From Ignavibacteria bacterium (GTDB lineage Bacteria; Bacteroidota; Ignavibacteria; Kapaibacteriales; Kapaibacteriaceae), in NCBI GenBank assembly GCA_016191145.1, contig JACPPD010000001.1:110559-174558 (forward strand): 64,000 nucleotides of DNA. The letters run 5' to 3'. Position 1 is the stretch's first letter; each line of letters begins with the position of its first letter. Under the pieces are notes generated by a model. It saw only the letters and a program-made list of their open reading frames with translations. It was not told where the DNA came from and did no database searches. Of the stretch, positions 1 to 8,941 are shown piece after piece. The translations under genes and the position numbers were made by a program.

Positions 1-1
1 C

Positions 2-1951
2 ACTGCTCAGGAAGATCCCAACATGTTTTTGATTCCAGATGTTGCAACGGAGATGGCAGCTATTGAAACGAATCCGAACCTGACGCCGGAAGAAAAGACT
101 TCGCAGCGCGATTCTCTGTTCCTTACGTTCTCGGAGCGTTCCGATCGCATTCACATTATTAACCAATTACTAAGATCATACACGCTATATGTGAGAGACG
201 ATGAATACGTTGTTCAAGATGGAAAAATTAAAATTGTTGATGAATTCACCGGGCGTATCCTTGAAGGTCGGCGCTATTCAGATGGATTGCACCAGGCCAT
301 AGAGGCTAAGGAAGGCGTTACCGTTGAACAAGACACTCAGACATTTGCCACGGTAACGCTTCAGAATTATTTCCGGTTATATCACAAGCTTGCCGGAATG
401 ACTGGCACTGCAGAGACCGAAGCTGCCGAGTTTTGGGAGATCTATAAACTTGATGTAGTTGTTATTCCAACGAACCGCGATATCGTTCGAAATGATCTTG
501 ATGATTTGATTTATCGCACAAAAAGGGAGAAGTACAACGCAGTAGTCGAAGCTACCCAAACACATATCAAGGAAGGCAGAGCCGTACTTGTTGGCACTAC
601 AAGCGTCGAGGTGTCGGAATTGCTGAGCAAGATGCTCAAGCGCGCCGGCATTCAGCACAATGTGTTAAATGCAAAGCAACATCAGCGCGAAGCAGAGATT
701 GTTCAGAATGCCGGACGCAGGGATGCCGTAACGATAGCAACGAACATGGCCGGCCGCGGGACCGACATCAAGCTCGATCCCGATGTGAGAGAACACGGCG
801 GCCTCGTGATTATTGGTACCGAACGCCATGAAGCCCGACGTATCGACAGGCAGTTGCGAGGCCGTTCAGGACGTCAGGGCGATCCAGGTCTCTCGCAGTT
901 CTTCATCTCCCTCGAAGACGATCTGATGCGGTTGTTTGGAGGCGAGCGCATTGCTGCTGTGATGACGCGGTTCAAGGTTCCAGAAGGTGAACCGATTCAA
1001 AGCCCTATCGTAACAAGAAGTGTCGAGAATGCTCAGAAAAAAGTTGAGAGCAACAACTTTAGCACCAGAAAGCGCTTGCTTGAATACGACAACGTGATGA
1101 ATCAGCAGCGTGAAGTTGTATACGACAGACGACGCCATGCTCTTGGAGGTGAACGGCTAAAGTCCGAAGTGATGGACTACGTGCGGGAACTTGCTGAAGA
1201 TTGGTATGATGAATTTCATGAAGCAGACGATGCTGTTGGATTCAAAAACAGTGTAAGAGCTTCGCTTTTGTCAGACCCAACGTTTGACGACAACGACTTT
1301 GCCAAGATGAGCAAGGACGATGTGGTGGAAAATGTGATGTCTGTTACCATGGAATTTTACGAGCGCAAGGAGTCGATGCTAGGCGCCGAGTTCATGGGTC
1401 GGCTCGAACGATTCGCAGTCCTCCAGTCTATTGATGAAGCGTGGAGAGAACATCTGAGAGTCATGGATGATTTGAAAGAAGGGATTTATCTGCGAGCTTA
1501 TGGCCAAAAAGATCCTCTCCTTGAATACAAGCAGGAAGCTTACCGGATTTTTATCGAGTTAATAAAAGATATTAATAAACAGACTGCGCAGATGTCGCTT
1601 AAGTACTATCCGCAGATTCAACAAACGCAACAATCGCAGCCGACAAAGCATGTGGAGCACCGACAGAGGGAAGAGCATACCGACACACCCACCGAAGCAG
1701 TTGCAGCCTCACTGCCCCGACAAAGAACTGTTGTCAGCAGCACACGTCAACTGCAATTCTCTCACGCAAGCCCCACAAGCTCATTTCAGGGTGCCGGAGC
1801 AGACGGTCAGCCGGATCAGCGAAGCGGCGCGCACACCGTAAGGCAAACGCAGCGCACCTTTGGCAGAAACGAGCCATGCCCATTCGATTCATTAAAGAAG
1901 TTTAAGAATTGTTGCGGCGCCTCGGGGTCCAAGACGTGCACCCGTCTTTGA
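2..1951 (+). CDS. secA: Protein translocase subunit SecA, C-terminal part (5' end outside window)
   Basis: SecA is the ATPase motor that pushes unfolded preproteins through SecYEG. The reading frame is open from base 2 and 649 residues are visible; the N-terminal nucleotide-binding domain lies upstream. The second helicase domain is clear: GTTSVEVSELL, then NMAGRGTDIKL, then QLRGRSGRQGDPG with SQFFISLEDDLMRLFGG. It is followed by the scaffold and wing regions (FSTRKRLLEYDNVMNQQREV). A Gln/Thr-rich linker leads to the C-terminal zinc motif. That motif is odd: it reads CPFDSLKKFKNCCG where the family has CPCGSGKKYKxCC/H, so the second cysteine and two glycines are lost. The gene ends 3 bp before the convergent adaptor gene. 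Identity is certain; whether the altered tail is functional is unknown. Confidence 0.97.
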   Translation, partial: TAQEDPNMFLIPDVATEMAAIETNPNLTPEEKTSQRDSLFLTFSERSDRIHIINQLLRSYTLYVRDDEYVVQDGKIKIVDEFTGRILEGRRYSDGLHQAIEAKEGVTVEQDTQTFATVTLQNYFRLYHKLAGMTGTAETEAAEFWEIYKLDVVVIPTNRDIVRNDLDDLIYRTKREKYNAVVEATQTHIKEGRAVLVGTTSVEVSELLSKMLKRAGIQHNVLNAKQHQREAEIVQNAGRRDAVTIATNMAGRGTDIKLDPDVREHGGLVIIGTERHEARRIDRQLRGRSGRQGDPGLSQFFISLEDDLMRLFGGERIAAVMTRFKVPEGEPIQSPIVTRSVENAQKKVESNNFSTRKRLLEYDNVMNQQREVVYDRRRHALGGERLKSEVMDYVRELAEDWYDEFHEADDAVGFKNSVRASLLSDPTFDDNDFAKMSKDDVVENVMSVTMEFYERKESMLGAEFMGRLERFAVLQSIDEAWREHLRVMDDLKEGIYLRAYGQKDPLLEYKQEAYRIFIELIKDINKQTAQMSLKYYPQIQQTQQSQPTKHVEHRQREEHTDTPTEAVAASLPRQRTVVSSTRQLQFSHASPTSSFQGAGADGQPDQRSGAHTVRQTQRTFGRNEPCPFDSLKKFKNCCGASGSKTCTRL

Positions 1952-1954
1952 CGT

Positions 1955-3118
1955 CTAGCGTTCTGTTGTAATAGCAGATCCCTCGGTTAATTCTTCGGGA
2001 GGATGCTTTACAACCATTTCACCCGTTTTCAAGCCCTGCAATACTTCGGCGTATAATGTGGCACGATGACCAATCTTTACAAGGCGTTTTTCCACCTTGT
2101 CGTCCTTCACAACAAACACACTCCACTGAGAATCATCCCGGACCAACGCGCTCAACGGAACAGTTACAACGCCCCTTCCTTCCCATACTATGATTCTTAC
2201 ATCAACCTTGTAGCCATCGCCCAATGTTGCCGGAGTTTGTTGTATTGATGTAACAACATCGACGCGTTTTTCTTCGACGCCAAGCGACGACACCTTGAGG
2301 TGTGCTGCAGGTTCGACGGTTTTAACCGCTCCGCGCAAAGTATCGTCGCCACCCCACCCTTCTATCAGCACAGCCATTCCGGGCCGTATGCGTACAGCAT
2401 CGGTGCTGAGAACATCTACAGTAAGTTCTACATCGGAGTGATCGCCGATTTCAACGATAGGTGTACCGGCAGCAAGAAGACGTTCCTGTTCTTCGAAACG
2501 TCGAAGGACTTTCCCATCGATAGGAGCGGTGATTTCGATACGCTGCCCAGGAGCCGCTGAAATTGCAGCACGTGCAGCCCTGTGCTCATACGTCGCCAGC
2601 GAGATCCTATCCTCAGAAGCAGACACTTCGCTCTTGAGTTGGGTGTATGTGAAGGCAGCATTCTCCGATTGCTCTCTTGCAATGGCGCCATTTTCCACTA
2701 ATTTCTTCGTGCGTTCGGATCGAACACGAGCTTGCTCTACCAACGGACGCAACGACTCCAATCGATGGCGTGCTTCTTCGACGGCAAGTCTCGCAGCTTC
2801 TGCACGTGCCGAAGCTTCGGCATACTGACGTGCATCGAAGGTAGGGGGCGTGTACCACGCAATCACCTGCCCCTTACGAACACTATCGCCTGGCCGAAGA
2901 ATGATGCGGGAAACAGTACCGTTAGCAGGCAGTGTGATTGTATACTTTGTTACATAACGGGTCTTGCCTTCGGCATCGATTGTTTCCAGTAAAACATCAT
3001 TTGCAATTGTGTGAACATCAACCTTCGTTGGTTTAGGAACGAGGGAAAAACCGATTAGCACCGCTAACACTATACCAGTAACAATCCAACCGAGATGTTT
3101 GGGACGTCGAAGTTTCAT
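1955..3118 (-). CDS. HlyD/MacA-type periplasmic adaptor of an ABC efflux system
   Basis: 387 residues. One N-terminal membrane anchor (about residues 10-27, WIVTGIVLAVLIGFSLVP) is followed by a split lipoyl/barrel-sandwich region: TVSRIILRPGDSVRKGQVIAWY and later IEITAPIDGKVLRRF. Between the halves lies an Ala/Glu/Arg-rich coiled-coil hairpin (about 100-190). A beta-barrel and membrane-proximal domain follow. This is the architecture of membrane fusion proteins that link an inner-membrane transporter to an outer-membrane duct. It is the last gene of a three-gene minus-strand operon, 1 bp after the FtsX-type permease and downstream of the ATPase, so a MacAB-like tripartite pump is likely. No TolC gene is seen here. 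The substrate cannot be read from sequence. Confidence 0.88.
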   Translation of the reverse strand: MKLRRPKHLGWIVTGIVLAVLIGFSLVPKPTKVDVHTIANDVLLETIDAEGKTRYVTKYTITLPANGTVSRIILRPGDSVRKGQVIAWYTPPTFDARQYAEASARAEAARLAVEEARHRLESLRPLVEQARVRSERTKKLVENGAIAREQSENAAFTYTQLKSEVSASEDRISLATYEHRAARAAISAAPGQRIEITAPIDGKVLRRFEEQERLLAAGTPIVEIGDHSDVELTVDVLSTDAVRIRPGMAVLIEGWGGDDTLRGAVKTVEPAAHLKVSSLGVEEKRVDVVTSIQQTPATLGDGYKVDVRIIVWEGRGVVTVPLSALVRDDSQWSVFVVKDDKVEKRLVKIGHRATLYAEVLQGLKTGEMVVKHPPEELTEGSAITTER

Positions 3119-3119
3119 G

Positions 3120-5483
3120 CTATTCTCTTGATTTTAATACCTCAATAAGGTCGAGCTTTGAAAGTTTTCTTCGGAGCAAAATTCCTGTCGCAATAGCAAC
3201 GCAGCAAATCGCTAATGATGCAAGCCCAAGATTCCTATCTGTAATTATCACAGGAAATCTAAATAGGTCATTTTCATACGTTGCAGGCAATCCCATAATG
3301 CCAAGAGCACCAAGAATAAGTCCTATTGGAAGCGACATAATCAGAATGATAACCTGCTCTCCGAGCAGCACAATGGTAATTTCATTGATGGTAAATCCAA
3401 GCACTCTAAGGCTCGCAAGTTCAATTGCACGTTCGGAGAGAGCTATTCTAGCGCTGTTGTATACAACTCCAAAAGCGATGATCATAGAGAAAGCAACAAT
3501 ATAGATTGTTGATATATCCATGTTCTCCTTGTAGTTCTCGTCAAAACTGCGAATCATGGCATCACGCATCATCACGGACGCGACTGCTGGAGTGTTTTTG
3601 ACCTTTTGTGAAAACTCCGTATATGTGCTCCGATCGAAAAGAATTGCAGCACCCGATACACTACCCTGCTCCCTAAGCAATGCACTCAGCGCTTCGGAAT
3701 TCATGTAAGCCTGAATACCAAACATTTCGTCAGCCGTTCCGGTAAGGGGCACTTGAAACGTACGTCTATCTCCTTCCAACAGCTTTACCGTCAGTGAATC
3801 ACCGATCGCAAGTCCCAGTTTTTCTGCCAGATACGTGGTGAGGACAAGGCCGCTTTCCGGTATATAAACAGGTTTGCCATCAAAGTCTATTACTCTTATT
3901 AGTTCCTGCTCATCACTAATGCTTTGGATTGCAAGTCTTTTCGTTTTTGACTTATACGACAGGTCTACCGGCACCATTCTCAAAGGTTCTACCCTAAGCA
4001 CTCCTGGCAGATGATAAACATCGTTATCTACATCGGCGCTACGGTTATTTGTGAAGATAACCGTTGCATCCTGTCTGTTTGCACTGTTGAACTGCGAATC
4101 CATGATGAGATCAAACATGTCGAACATCGATCTGCCAATTACAAGAATCGCTGTGGCAAGCGCAATCATGGAAATGCTTAACATCGTCTTAACAGGTCGG
4201 CGTTCTATTGTTCGCCAAATCATTGCTGTAACTGGGTCGAGCCGTCTGAATAATGGTATGCGTTCCAGAACTCCAGGCTTGAAGGATTTTGGCGCCTGCG
4301 GACGCATCGCTTCGGCTGCTGGGAGCTTCAGCACAGACCGAACGGCGCTTACTGCGCCTAACACTGCTGCCAATGCACTGAGGACAATGGATCCGACCAC
4401 AACTCCCTCCGGCACATCAAAGCGCAGTGCAGGGAATCGGTAAAAGCGTGCATAGATGTTTGTAAGGCCTTCGCCCAGGTACTGACCACCTATGAATCCG
4501 ATGATGCTACCAGCGCTGACGGCAACAAGCGCAAAGCCGATATAATGAAGGCCAATTGCACTTTGTGAATAACCGAATGCCTTGAGAATTGCAATCGACA
4601 TCCGCTGAGTACCTACTAAGCGCAGCAATGCAATGTTGAGTAGAAAAATTGCCACACCGAGAAAAATGGTTGGAATGATGATTGCCTGGCCCTGAACCTG
4701 CGCAATGTCGTCAGACAAGAATCGATTCGACAATTGTTCATCGCGGGCAATAGAGCCAATGGAGCCATACGGCTTGAGAATGTGATCTATAATTTCTTTT
4801 ACTGTTTTCTCGTCGGCGCCATTCTCAAGCGATAACGTAGCGCTGTTAAAAGCCCCCTTCATGTTATAAGCTGCAGAGAGAGCCGATCGGGACATCCACA
4901 TGGTACCATACCGCTTGTTGTCGAGAATCATGGTCCCGACAGGCATATCAATGATGTGTTCCGGACTGATAACACGGGCAACGATGGTAAGTTTTCTTTT
5001 CCTGCCGTTGATGATTGCACTAAACTGATCTCCTTCTTCAAAACCGTTGGCATCGGCAAACGCTGTCGAAATCATCACGTCAGATTCGCTACCCACTGTC
5101 ACCCACCTGCCAGACCTCAGGTATAGCCGATTCAGCAGTGGCTGTCCATTATCGGGTACACTGAGAATAACGCCGCTGGCAGGCTCTGGCACAGAAGGAA
5201 GATCGAGCATAACGTCGGCCGAGACTCGTGTTTGAACTAGATCAACTCCTGGGACATCTGCGATGCGCTGCGCAACAGACTCAGGTGCACGCCTTGCCGT
5301 GAGAAATACATCGGCAAATCGAGATTCGTTATAAAATGATGATTGCGTTAGTGAAAGCGATGCGTGAACGCTACGGAAGGCCACGAAATTTGCGATGCCG
5401 CATGCAATTACGACTACGATGGCAATCATCTGGCCACGCAAATGTTTGATCTCACGAAATAATTTTTTTGTGAGTGCAGTCAT
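3120..5483 (-). CDS. FtsX/MacB-type ABC transporter permease
   Basis: 787 residues. A first transmembrane helix near residues 15-35 is followed by a large periplasmic domain (about 40-265). A hydrophobic block with FtsX character (about 270-385) comes next, then a second anchor (SISMIALATAILVIGRSM) with another extracytoplasmic domain. A final FtsX block (about 655-775) contains SARIALSERAIELASLRVLGF, a typical cytoplasmic coupling helix. The duplicated FtsX arrangement fits large permeases of the LolE/MacB superfamily. It sits 2 bp after the ATPase gene and 1 bp before the adaptor gene. It probably moves a hydrophobic or lipid-linked substrate, but the substrate is not evident. Confidence 0.88.
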   Translation of the reverse strand: MTALTKKLFREIKHLRGQMIAIVVVIACGIANFVAFRSVHASLSLTQSSFYNESRFADVFLTARRAPESVAQRIADVPGVDLVQTRVSADVMLDLPSVPEPASGVILSVPDNGQPLLNRLYLRSGRWVTVGSESDVMISTAFADANGFEEGDQFSAIINGRKRKLTIVARVISPEHIIDMPVGTMILDNKRYGTMWMSRSALSAAYNMKGAFNSATLSLENGADEKTVKEIIDHILKPYGSIGSIARDEQLSNRFLSDDIAQVQGQAIIIPTIFLGVAIFLLNIALLRLVGTQRMSIAILKAFGYSQSAIGLHYIGFALVAVSAGSIIGFIGGQYLGEGLTNIYARFYRFPALRFDVPEGVVVGSIVLSALAAVLGAVSAVRSVLKLPAAEAMRPQAPKSFKPGVLERIPLFRRLDPVTAMIWRTIERRPVKTMLSISMIALATAILVIGRSMFDMFDLIMDSQFNSANRQDATVIFTNNRSADVDNDVYHLPGVLRVEPLRMVPVDLSYKSKTKRLAIQSISDEQELIRVIDFDGKPVYIPESGLVLTTYLAEKLGLAIGDSLTVKLLEGDRRTFQVPLTGTADEMFGIQAYMNSEALSALLREQGSVSGAAILFDRSTYTEFSQKVKNTPAVASVMMRDAMIRSFDENYKENMDISTIYIVAFSMIIAFGVVYNSARIALSERAIELASLRVLGFTINEITIVLLGEQVIILIMSLPIGLILGALGIMGLPATYENDLFRFPVIITDRNLGLASLAICCVAIATGILLRRKLSKLDLIEVLKSRE

Positions 5484-5485
5484 TC

Positions 5486-6214
5486 CTACCAGCTTAGTTC
5501 TTTCGGCGACTTTCGAATTTCGTTATGAGTTTGCTCGACGATTTCGCCACTGCGCATACGGATAACGCGATCGGCCATGTCGGCTATCGTAGCATTATGT
5601 GTGATAAGCACAACCGTTGTTTGCAGTTCACGCTGTACGCGCTCAATTACTTCGAGGACAATCAGACCTGTGGAAAAATCCAGTGCACCCGTGGGCTCGT
5701 CGCAGAGCAACACATCCGGGCGTTTTGCAATAGCACGCGCAATTGCAACTCGCTGCTGTTCACCGCCCGATAGTTGAGCTGGAAAGTGATTCATCCTATC
5801 TTCAAGACCAACAAGACGCAGTGCATCCTTCGGATCCATTGGGCTGTCGGCAATGTCTGTAACCAGCCGGACATTTTCGAGCGCCGTAAGGCTCGGAATA
5901 ATGTTATAGAATTGAAAGACGAAGCCAACTGCCTTGCGTCTGAACTTCGTTAGATCATTCTCATCAGCACGCGTTAGATCAGTTGTTCTGTATTTAACTA
6001 CTCCCGTTGTGGGAACGTCGAGTCCGCCAAGAATATTCAGCAGCGTAGACTTACCGCTGCCCGAAGCGCCAAGGATGGCAACAATTTCTGCGGAGTAGAT
6101 TGAAAGAGTAACATCGCGAAGCGCATGAACATCGACCTCACCCATCCTGTAGATTTTGGTGATTTTGTCCGTTTGAAAGACTGGTGTCGGTGCATTTACT
6201 TCGTGCGGCATCAA
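5486..6214 (-). CDS. ABC transporter ATPase, LolD/MacB-type
   Basis: 242 residues. The Walker A motif is GASGSGKST, the Q-loop region is [18 protein letters not shown], the signature is [15 protein letters not shown], Walker B is [12 protein letters not shown], and the H-loop is VVLITHN. These place it in the LolD/MacB/FtsE group of mechanotransmitting ABC ATPases. It is the first gene of the minus-strand operon that continues into the FtsX-type permease and HlyD-type adaptor, so it should power that exporter. Two Met codons open the frame; either gives a plausible short extension before the conserved [20 protein letters not shown]. No clear TAnnTTTG box is seen upstream. Confidence 0.92.
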   Translation of the reverse strand: MMPHEVNAPTPVFQTDKITKIYRMGEVDVHALRDVTLSIYSAEIVAILGASGSGKSTLLNILGGLDVPTTGVVKYRTTDLTRADENDLTKFRRKAVGFVFQFYNIIPSLTALENVRLVTDIADSPMDPKDALRLVGLEDRMNHFPAQLSGGEQQRVAIARAIAKRPDVLLCDEPTGALDFSTGLIVLEVIERVQRELQTTVVLITHNATIADMADRVIRMRSGEIVEQTHNEIRKSPKELSW

Positions 6215-6274
6215 GGGAGCAACATACGACAGGGTTGGAAAGCAGAAGTCATTGCAAGAGGATGATAACTTTGC

Positions 6275-7300
6275 TTACGGTTTTGTAAAGTTCGGATTTT
6301 TCAATACACTGCTATCAGTAAGCGTTTTCAAAAAAGCCACAAGTGCAGACTTTTCTTCATCTGTCAGGTTTAGTTTTCTCACCCGAATATCCTTGCTGTG
6401 AAAATTCGTTCCGCCATCGTTATACCTATCTACAACCTGCTCCAACGTAGTGAGAAGCCCCTTTTCGAAATCACCCGTTGCCGTATAAGGCGGCGTGAGT
6501 GCAATGTTTCGGAGCGATGGTGTTTTAAACTTTCCCTCGTCGAGTGGGTTACCAGTAACAACATACCTTCCGCGGTCGAAGTAATGAAAGAACAAGCCAA
6601 TGTTGTGAAACTGATCGTCGGTAAGGTCGGGTCCACTGTGACACCCGGAACAGCTTGTTTTATCACTGAAAAATAACTGCATACCCTTCTTTTCCAGAGG
6701 TGAAAGCACAGTTGAATCGCCCCTTACAAACCTATCGTACCTACTATCTGCCGAGACGAGGATTCTCTCGAACGTTGCGATTGCCTGCATGGCACGTTTC
6801 ATTGTGACGGCAGTATCGCCAAAGGCGCGGCGCCACAGGGTGGCGTACTCAGCAGACCGAAGAAGCGAGCCAACTGAAACAGTATCGGCAGCCATTTCTA
6901 TCGGGTTAAGAAATGCAGCCATTGCTTGTTCTTCGAGTGTGCCGGCGCGTCCGTCCCAGAACATAGCTTTACGATATCCTGCATTGACAATCATTGGTGA
7001 ATTGCGCTGACCTTGAAGTCCGTCGAAGCCAACGCTAATTTGACGCGGGGCATCGCTAAACGCCTTATCTGGCTGGTGACATGAGGAGCAGGAAACGTTC
7101 CCGTCCGGCGAAAGCCTTCCCTCATAAAACAAGCGTCGGCCCAACTCCGCTTTTTCTCTCGTAATGGGATTATCGGCAGGATACGGTACAGGAGGCATGT
7201 ACGAGGGTATCAACGGCAACTCATCTTCTGGCTGCGTATTCACATTCCTGCACGCTCCAAGGGCAAGGAGCATAATCCCGATGACTACTATCCACTTCAT
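6275..7300 (-). CDS. Di-haem cytochrome c peroxidase/MauG-family lipoprotein
   Basis: 341 residues from the ATG at 7300. The N-terminus is a lipoprotein signal (MKWIVVIGIMLLALGAC, lipid-bearing Cys17). Two CxxCH haem c sites are present, C71-SSC-H75 and C217-SGC-H221. Surrounding blocks such as RLFYEGRLSPDGNVSCSSCH and RNSPMIVNAGY are typical of bacterial di-haem peroxidases (CcpA/MauG family). It probably reduces hydrogen peroxide or a related substrate in the periplasm. Its ATG shares one base with the thyX stop (TAATG), so translation may be coupled to thyX although the functions are unrelated. A longer in-frame start inside thyX is unlikely because it would hide the lipobox. Confidence 0.9.
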   Translation of the reverse strand: MKWIVVIGIMLLALGACRNVNTQPEDELPLIPSYMPPVPYPADNPITREKAELGRRLFYEGRLSPDGNVSCSSCHQPDKAFSDAPRQISVGFDGLQGQRNSPMIVNAGYRKAMFWDGRAGTLEEQAMAAFLNPIEMAADTVSVGSLLRSAEYATLWRRAFGDTAVTMKRAMQAIATFERILVSADSRYDRFVRGDSTVLSPLEKKGMQLFFSDKTSCSGCHSGPDLTDDQFHNIGLFFHYFDRGRYVVTGNPLDEGKFKTPSLRNIALTPPYTATGDFEKGLLTTLEQVVDRYNDGGTNFHSKDIRVRKLNLTDEEKSALVAFLKTLTDSSVLKNPNFTKP

Positions 7301-8142
7301 TATAAATATTTTTTGATTTTGACAAGAAACTCCTGTGCTTCCCTTCCCTTCAGGCCCCATTCATCAAGCGCGTTAACTTCATCCGGTATCGGTTTAAGGT
7401 GTGCTGCGAGCACCTTAAGCTCCTTAGCAGAAAAGTGTTGTGCATAGAGTATGTAATCTTCGAATGCTTCGTAGGCAATGGGGACGGCAGCCTGCACAAT
7501 GGAGGCAATTGCCTGACCATACACGCGGATTTCGTATTGTGCATGGTCGTCCATTCTTAAACGCAGAAAGTGAAACAGGTTATGAAGATCGATTTTCCAA
7601 TACCATTCTGTATAGTTCGAAACAGGAAGATTGATACGGGCAAGTTCGCGTGCCAGATTCCTGCCGAGCATGTCCTGATAATCTGAATATTGTTTTTGTT
7701 GAGCGTTCGCCATCATGCCTCTGATGCGCTGGGCTTCACCGGGTTCAAACGGTTCGTCGGCACGCCCCTGTTTATTTGTTTTGCTTTGCTGACGTATCTG
7801 ATCTAAATCAGGCACATAGAATTCATCGCGCATTTCTGAGTACCGGCCGCTATACTCATTTACATTCGCTGTTCGATGACGGATCCACTGTCGGGCAACA
7901 AAAATTGGCAACTTCACGTGGAATTTGAACTCAACCATTTCAAATGGAGTGGTATGCAGGTGGCGCATCAGGTAACGGATAAGGCCTTTGTCCTGGAGTA
8001 CCTTCTTTGTCCCCGTTCCATAGGATACGCGGGCAGCCTGCACAATGGAGTCGTCGTCTCCCATAACATCGACTAACCGCACAAATCCTTTATCGAGACA
8101 GCGTATTTCCTTGCCAATGAGTTCGTGGATGGCATCATTCAT
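7300..8142 (-). CDS. thyX: Flavin-dependent thymidylate synthase ThyX
   Basis: 280 residues from the ATG at 8142. ThyX makes dTMP from dUMP using FAD, NADPH and methylene-tetrahydrofolate. The signature RHRx7S is present as R88-H-R-TANVNEY-S98, preceded by VKLPIFVARQWI. The RLRMDDHAQYEIRVYGQAI block is the conserved C-terminal substrate-binding segment. I chose the internal Met because the longer frame starts inside the palindromic repeat at 8174-8263. A TATCTTTG box lies only 4 bases before this ATG, which suggests a leaderless or nearly leaderless transcript. The 3' end overlaps the peroxidase lipoprotein start by one base. Confidence 0.96.
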   Translation of the reverse strand: MNDAIHELIGKEIRCLDKGFVRLVDVMGDDDSIVQAARVSYGTGTKKVLQDKGLIRYLMRHLHTTPFEMVEFKFHVKLPIFVARQWIRHRTANVNEYSGRYSEMRDEFYVPDLDQIRQQSKTNKQGRADEPFEPGEAQRIRGMMANAQQKQYSDYQDMLGRNLARELARINLPVSNYTEWYWKIDLHNLFHFLRLRMDDHAQYEIRVYGQAIASIVQAAVPIAYEAFEDYILYAQHFSAKELKVLAAHLKPIPDEVNALDEWGLKGREAQEFLVKIKKYL

Positions 8143-8146
8143 AGAG

Positions 8147-8154
8147 CAAAGATA
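8147..8154 (-). promoter_or_regulatory. TAnnTTTG -7 box for thyX
   Basis: On the minus strand this reads TATCTTTG, an exact match to the Bacteroidetes-type -7 consensus. Only CTCT separates it from the thyX ATG, so transcription would begin at or beside the start codon. No convincing -33 TTG is seen at the usual spacing. Confidence 0.6.
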
Positions 8155-8173
8155 AAATGAGTAAGCCGGCTCG

Positions 8174-8263
8174 TTACCACCATGCCGGGTATCTCTTGAT
8201 ACCCGGCATGGTGGATGATTTGATTCGATGCCGGGTATCAAGAGATACCCGGCATGGTGGTAA
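8174..8263. repeat. Nested palindromic repeat element, two inverted copies
   Basis: Perfect 36-bp inverted arms (8174-8209 and 8228-8263) are separated by an 18-bp spacer. Each arm is itself a hairpin: GCCGGGTATC, loop TCTT, GATACCCGGC, extended by further pairing. In the first copy the stem reaches 17 bp (8177-8193 with 8198-8214). A third single copy of the core lies at 40953-40976. The element sits between the divergent thyX and dtd genes. The layout resembles REP/BIME-type intergenic repeats; no transposase of the REP-associated type is in the window. Confidence 0.85.
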
Positions 8264-8397
8264 AGTTTGTTCGCGTATGCTTTTCCTCACAAGCGCGATA
8301 ACCTATCGCATGGTCGATGCCTCGTCGTGTTCGACCGGCAGAATCGTGACCTTTGTCCACACCGGAAGTTCTATCAGCATATTTGCAGTGCGAATGT

Positions 8398-8868
8398 ATG
8401 AAAGCAGTTGTCCAGAGAGTTACTCATGCTTCGGTTGCTGTTGGCGGCACGGTCGTAGGCTCAATCCATACCGGCCTACTGGTGCTGGTGGGCATTGCCA
8501 ACACGGATTCACTCGCGGAAGTCAACTGGATGGCGAAGAAAATTCTTTCACTGAGAATCTTCCCCGACTCCGATGGCAAGATGAATTGCAGTGTTGTTGA
8601 TGTTGAAGGGGGCATTCTACTCGTGTCCCAGTTCACATTGTATGGTGAATTGAAAAAGGGTACCCGCCCATCATTTATCAAGGCGGCAAATCCCGACCTT
8701 GCAGAGCCTCTGTTTAATCAGTTGGTTGAAACTATTGCGTCGAACACGTCTGTTCAAGTTGCTACCGGCAAGTTCGGGGAAATGATGCAGGTAGCTTTGG
8801 AGAACGACGGTCCCGTTACCATCGTGCTGGAACGCCATTCCTCGGACATCGGCCCCTCGATGATATAA
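8398..8868 (+). CDS. dtd: D-aminoacyl-tRNA deacylase
   Basis: 156 residues from the ATG at 8398 (MKAVVQRVTHASVAVGG). DTD hydrolyses D-amino acids, and glycine mischarged on tRNA-Ala, from tRNA. The two hallmark motifs are present: LVSQFTLYGELKKGTRPSF, with the SQFTL segment that lines the active site, and the C-terminal NDGPVTIVLE, which holds the Gly-cis-Pro pair. The usual family length is about 145-155 residues. The longer frame beginning at 8353 adds unconserved residues. A CATATTTG sequence at 8378-8385 is one mismatch from TAnnTTTG and may be its -7 box. Confidence 0.95.
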   Translation: MKAVVQRVTHASVAVGGTVVGSIHTGLLVLVGIANTDSLAEVNWMAKKILSLRIFPDSDGKMNCSVVDVEGGILLVSQFTLYGELKKGTRPSFIKAANPDLAEPLFNQLVETIASNTSVQVATGKFGEMMQVALENDGPVTIVLERHSSDIGPSMI

Positions 8869-8941
8869 AAAAAGAATTAGGAGATCTAATCTACAATGTC
8901 TATTTATGGCGTTGGGGCTATTTTAATTAAGGAACAAAGAT

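Noticed and set aside
8157..8600. Possible gene starting in the palindromic repeat
   Set aside because: It overlaps dtd in another frame, and its product is low-quality, Cys-rich and unlike any family.
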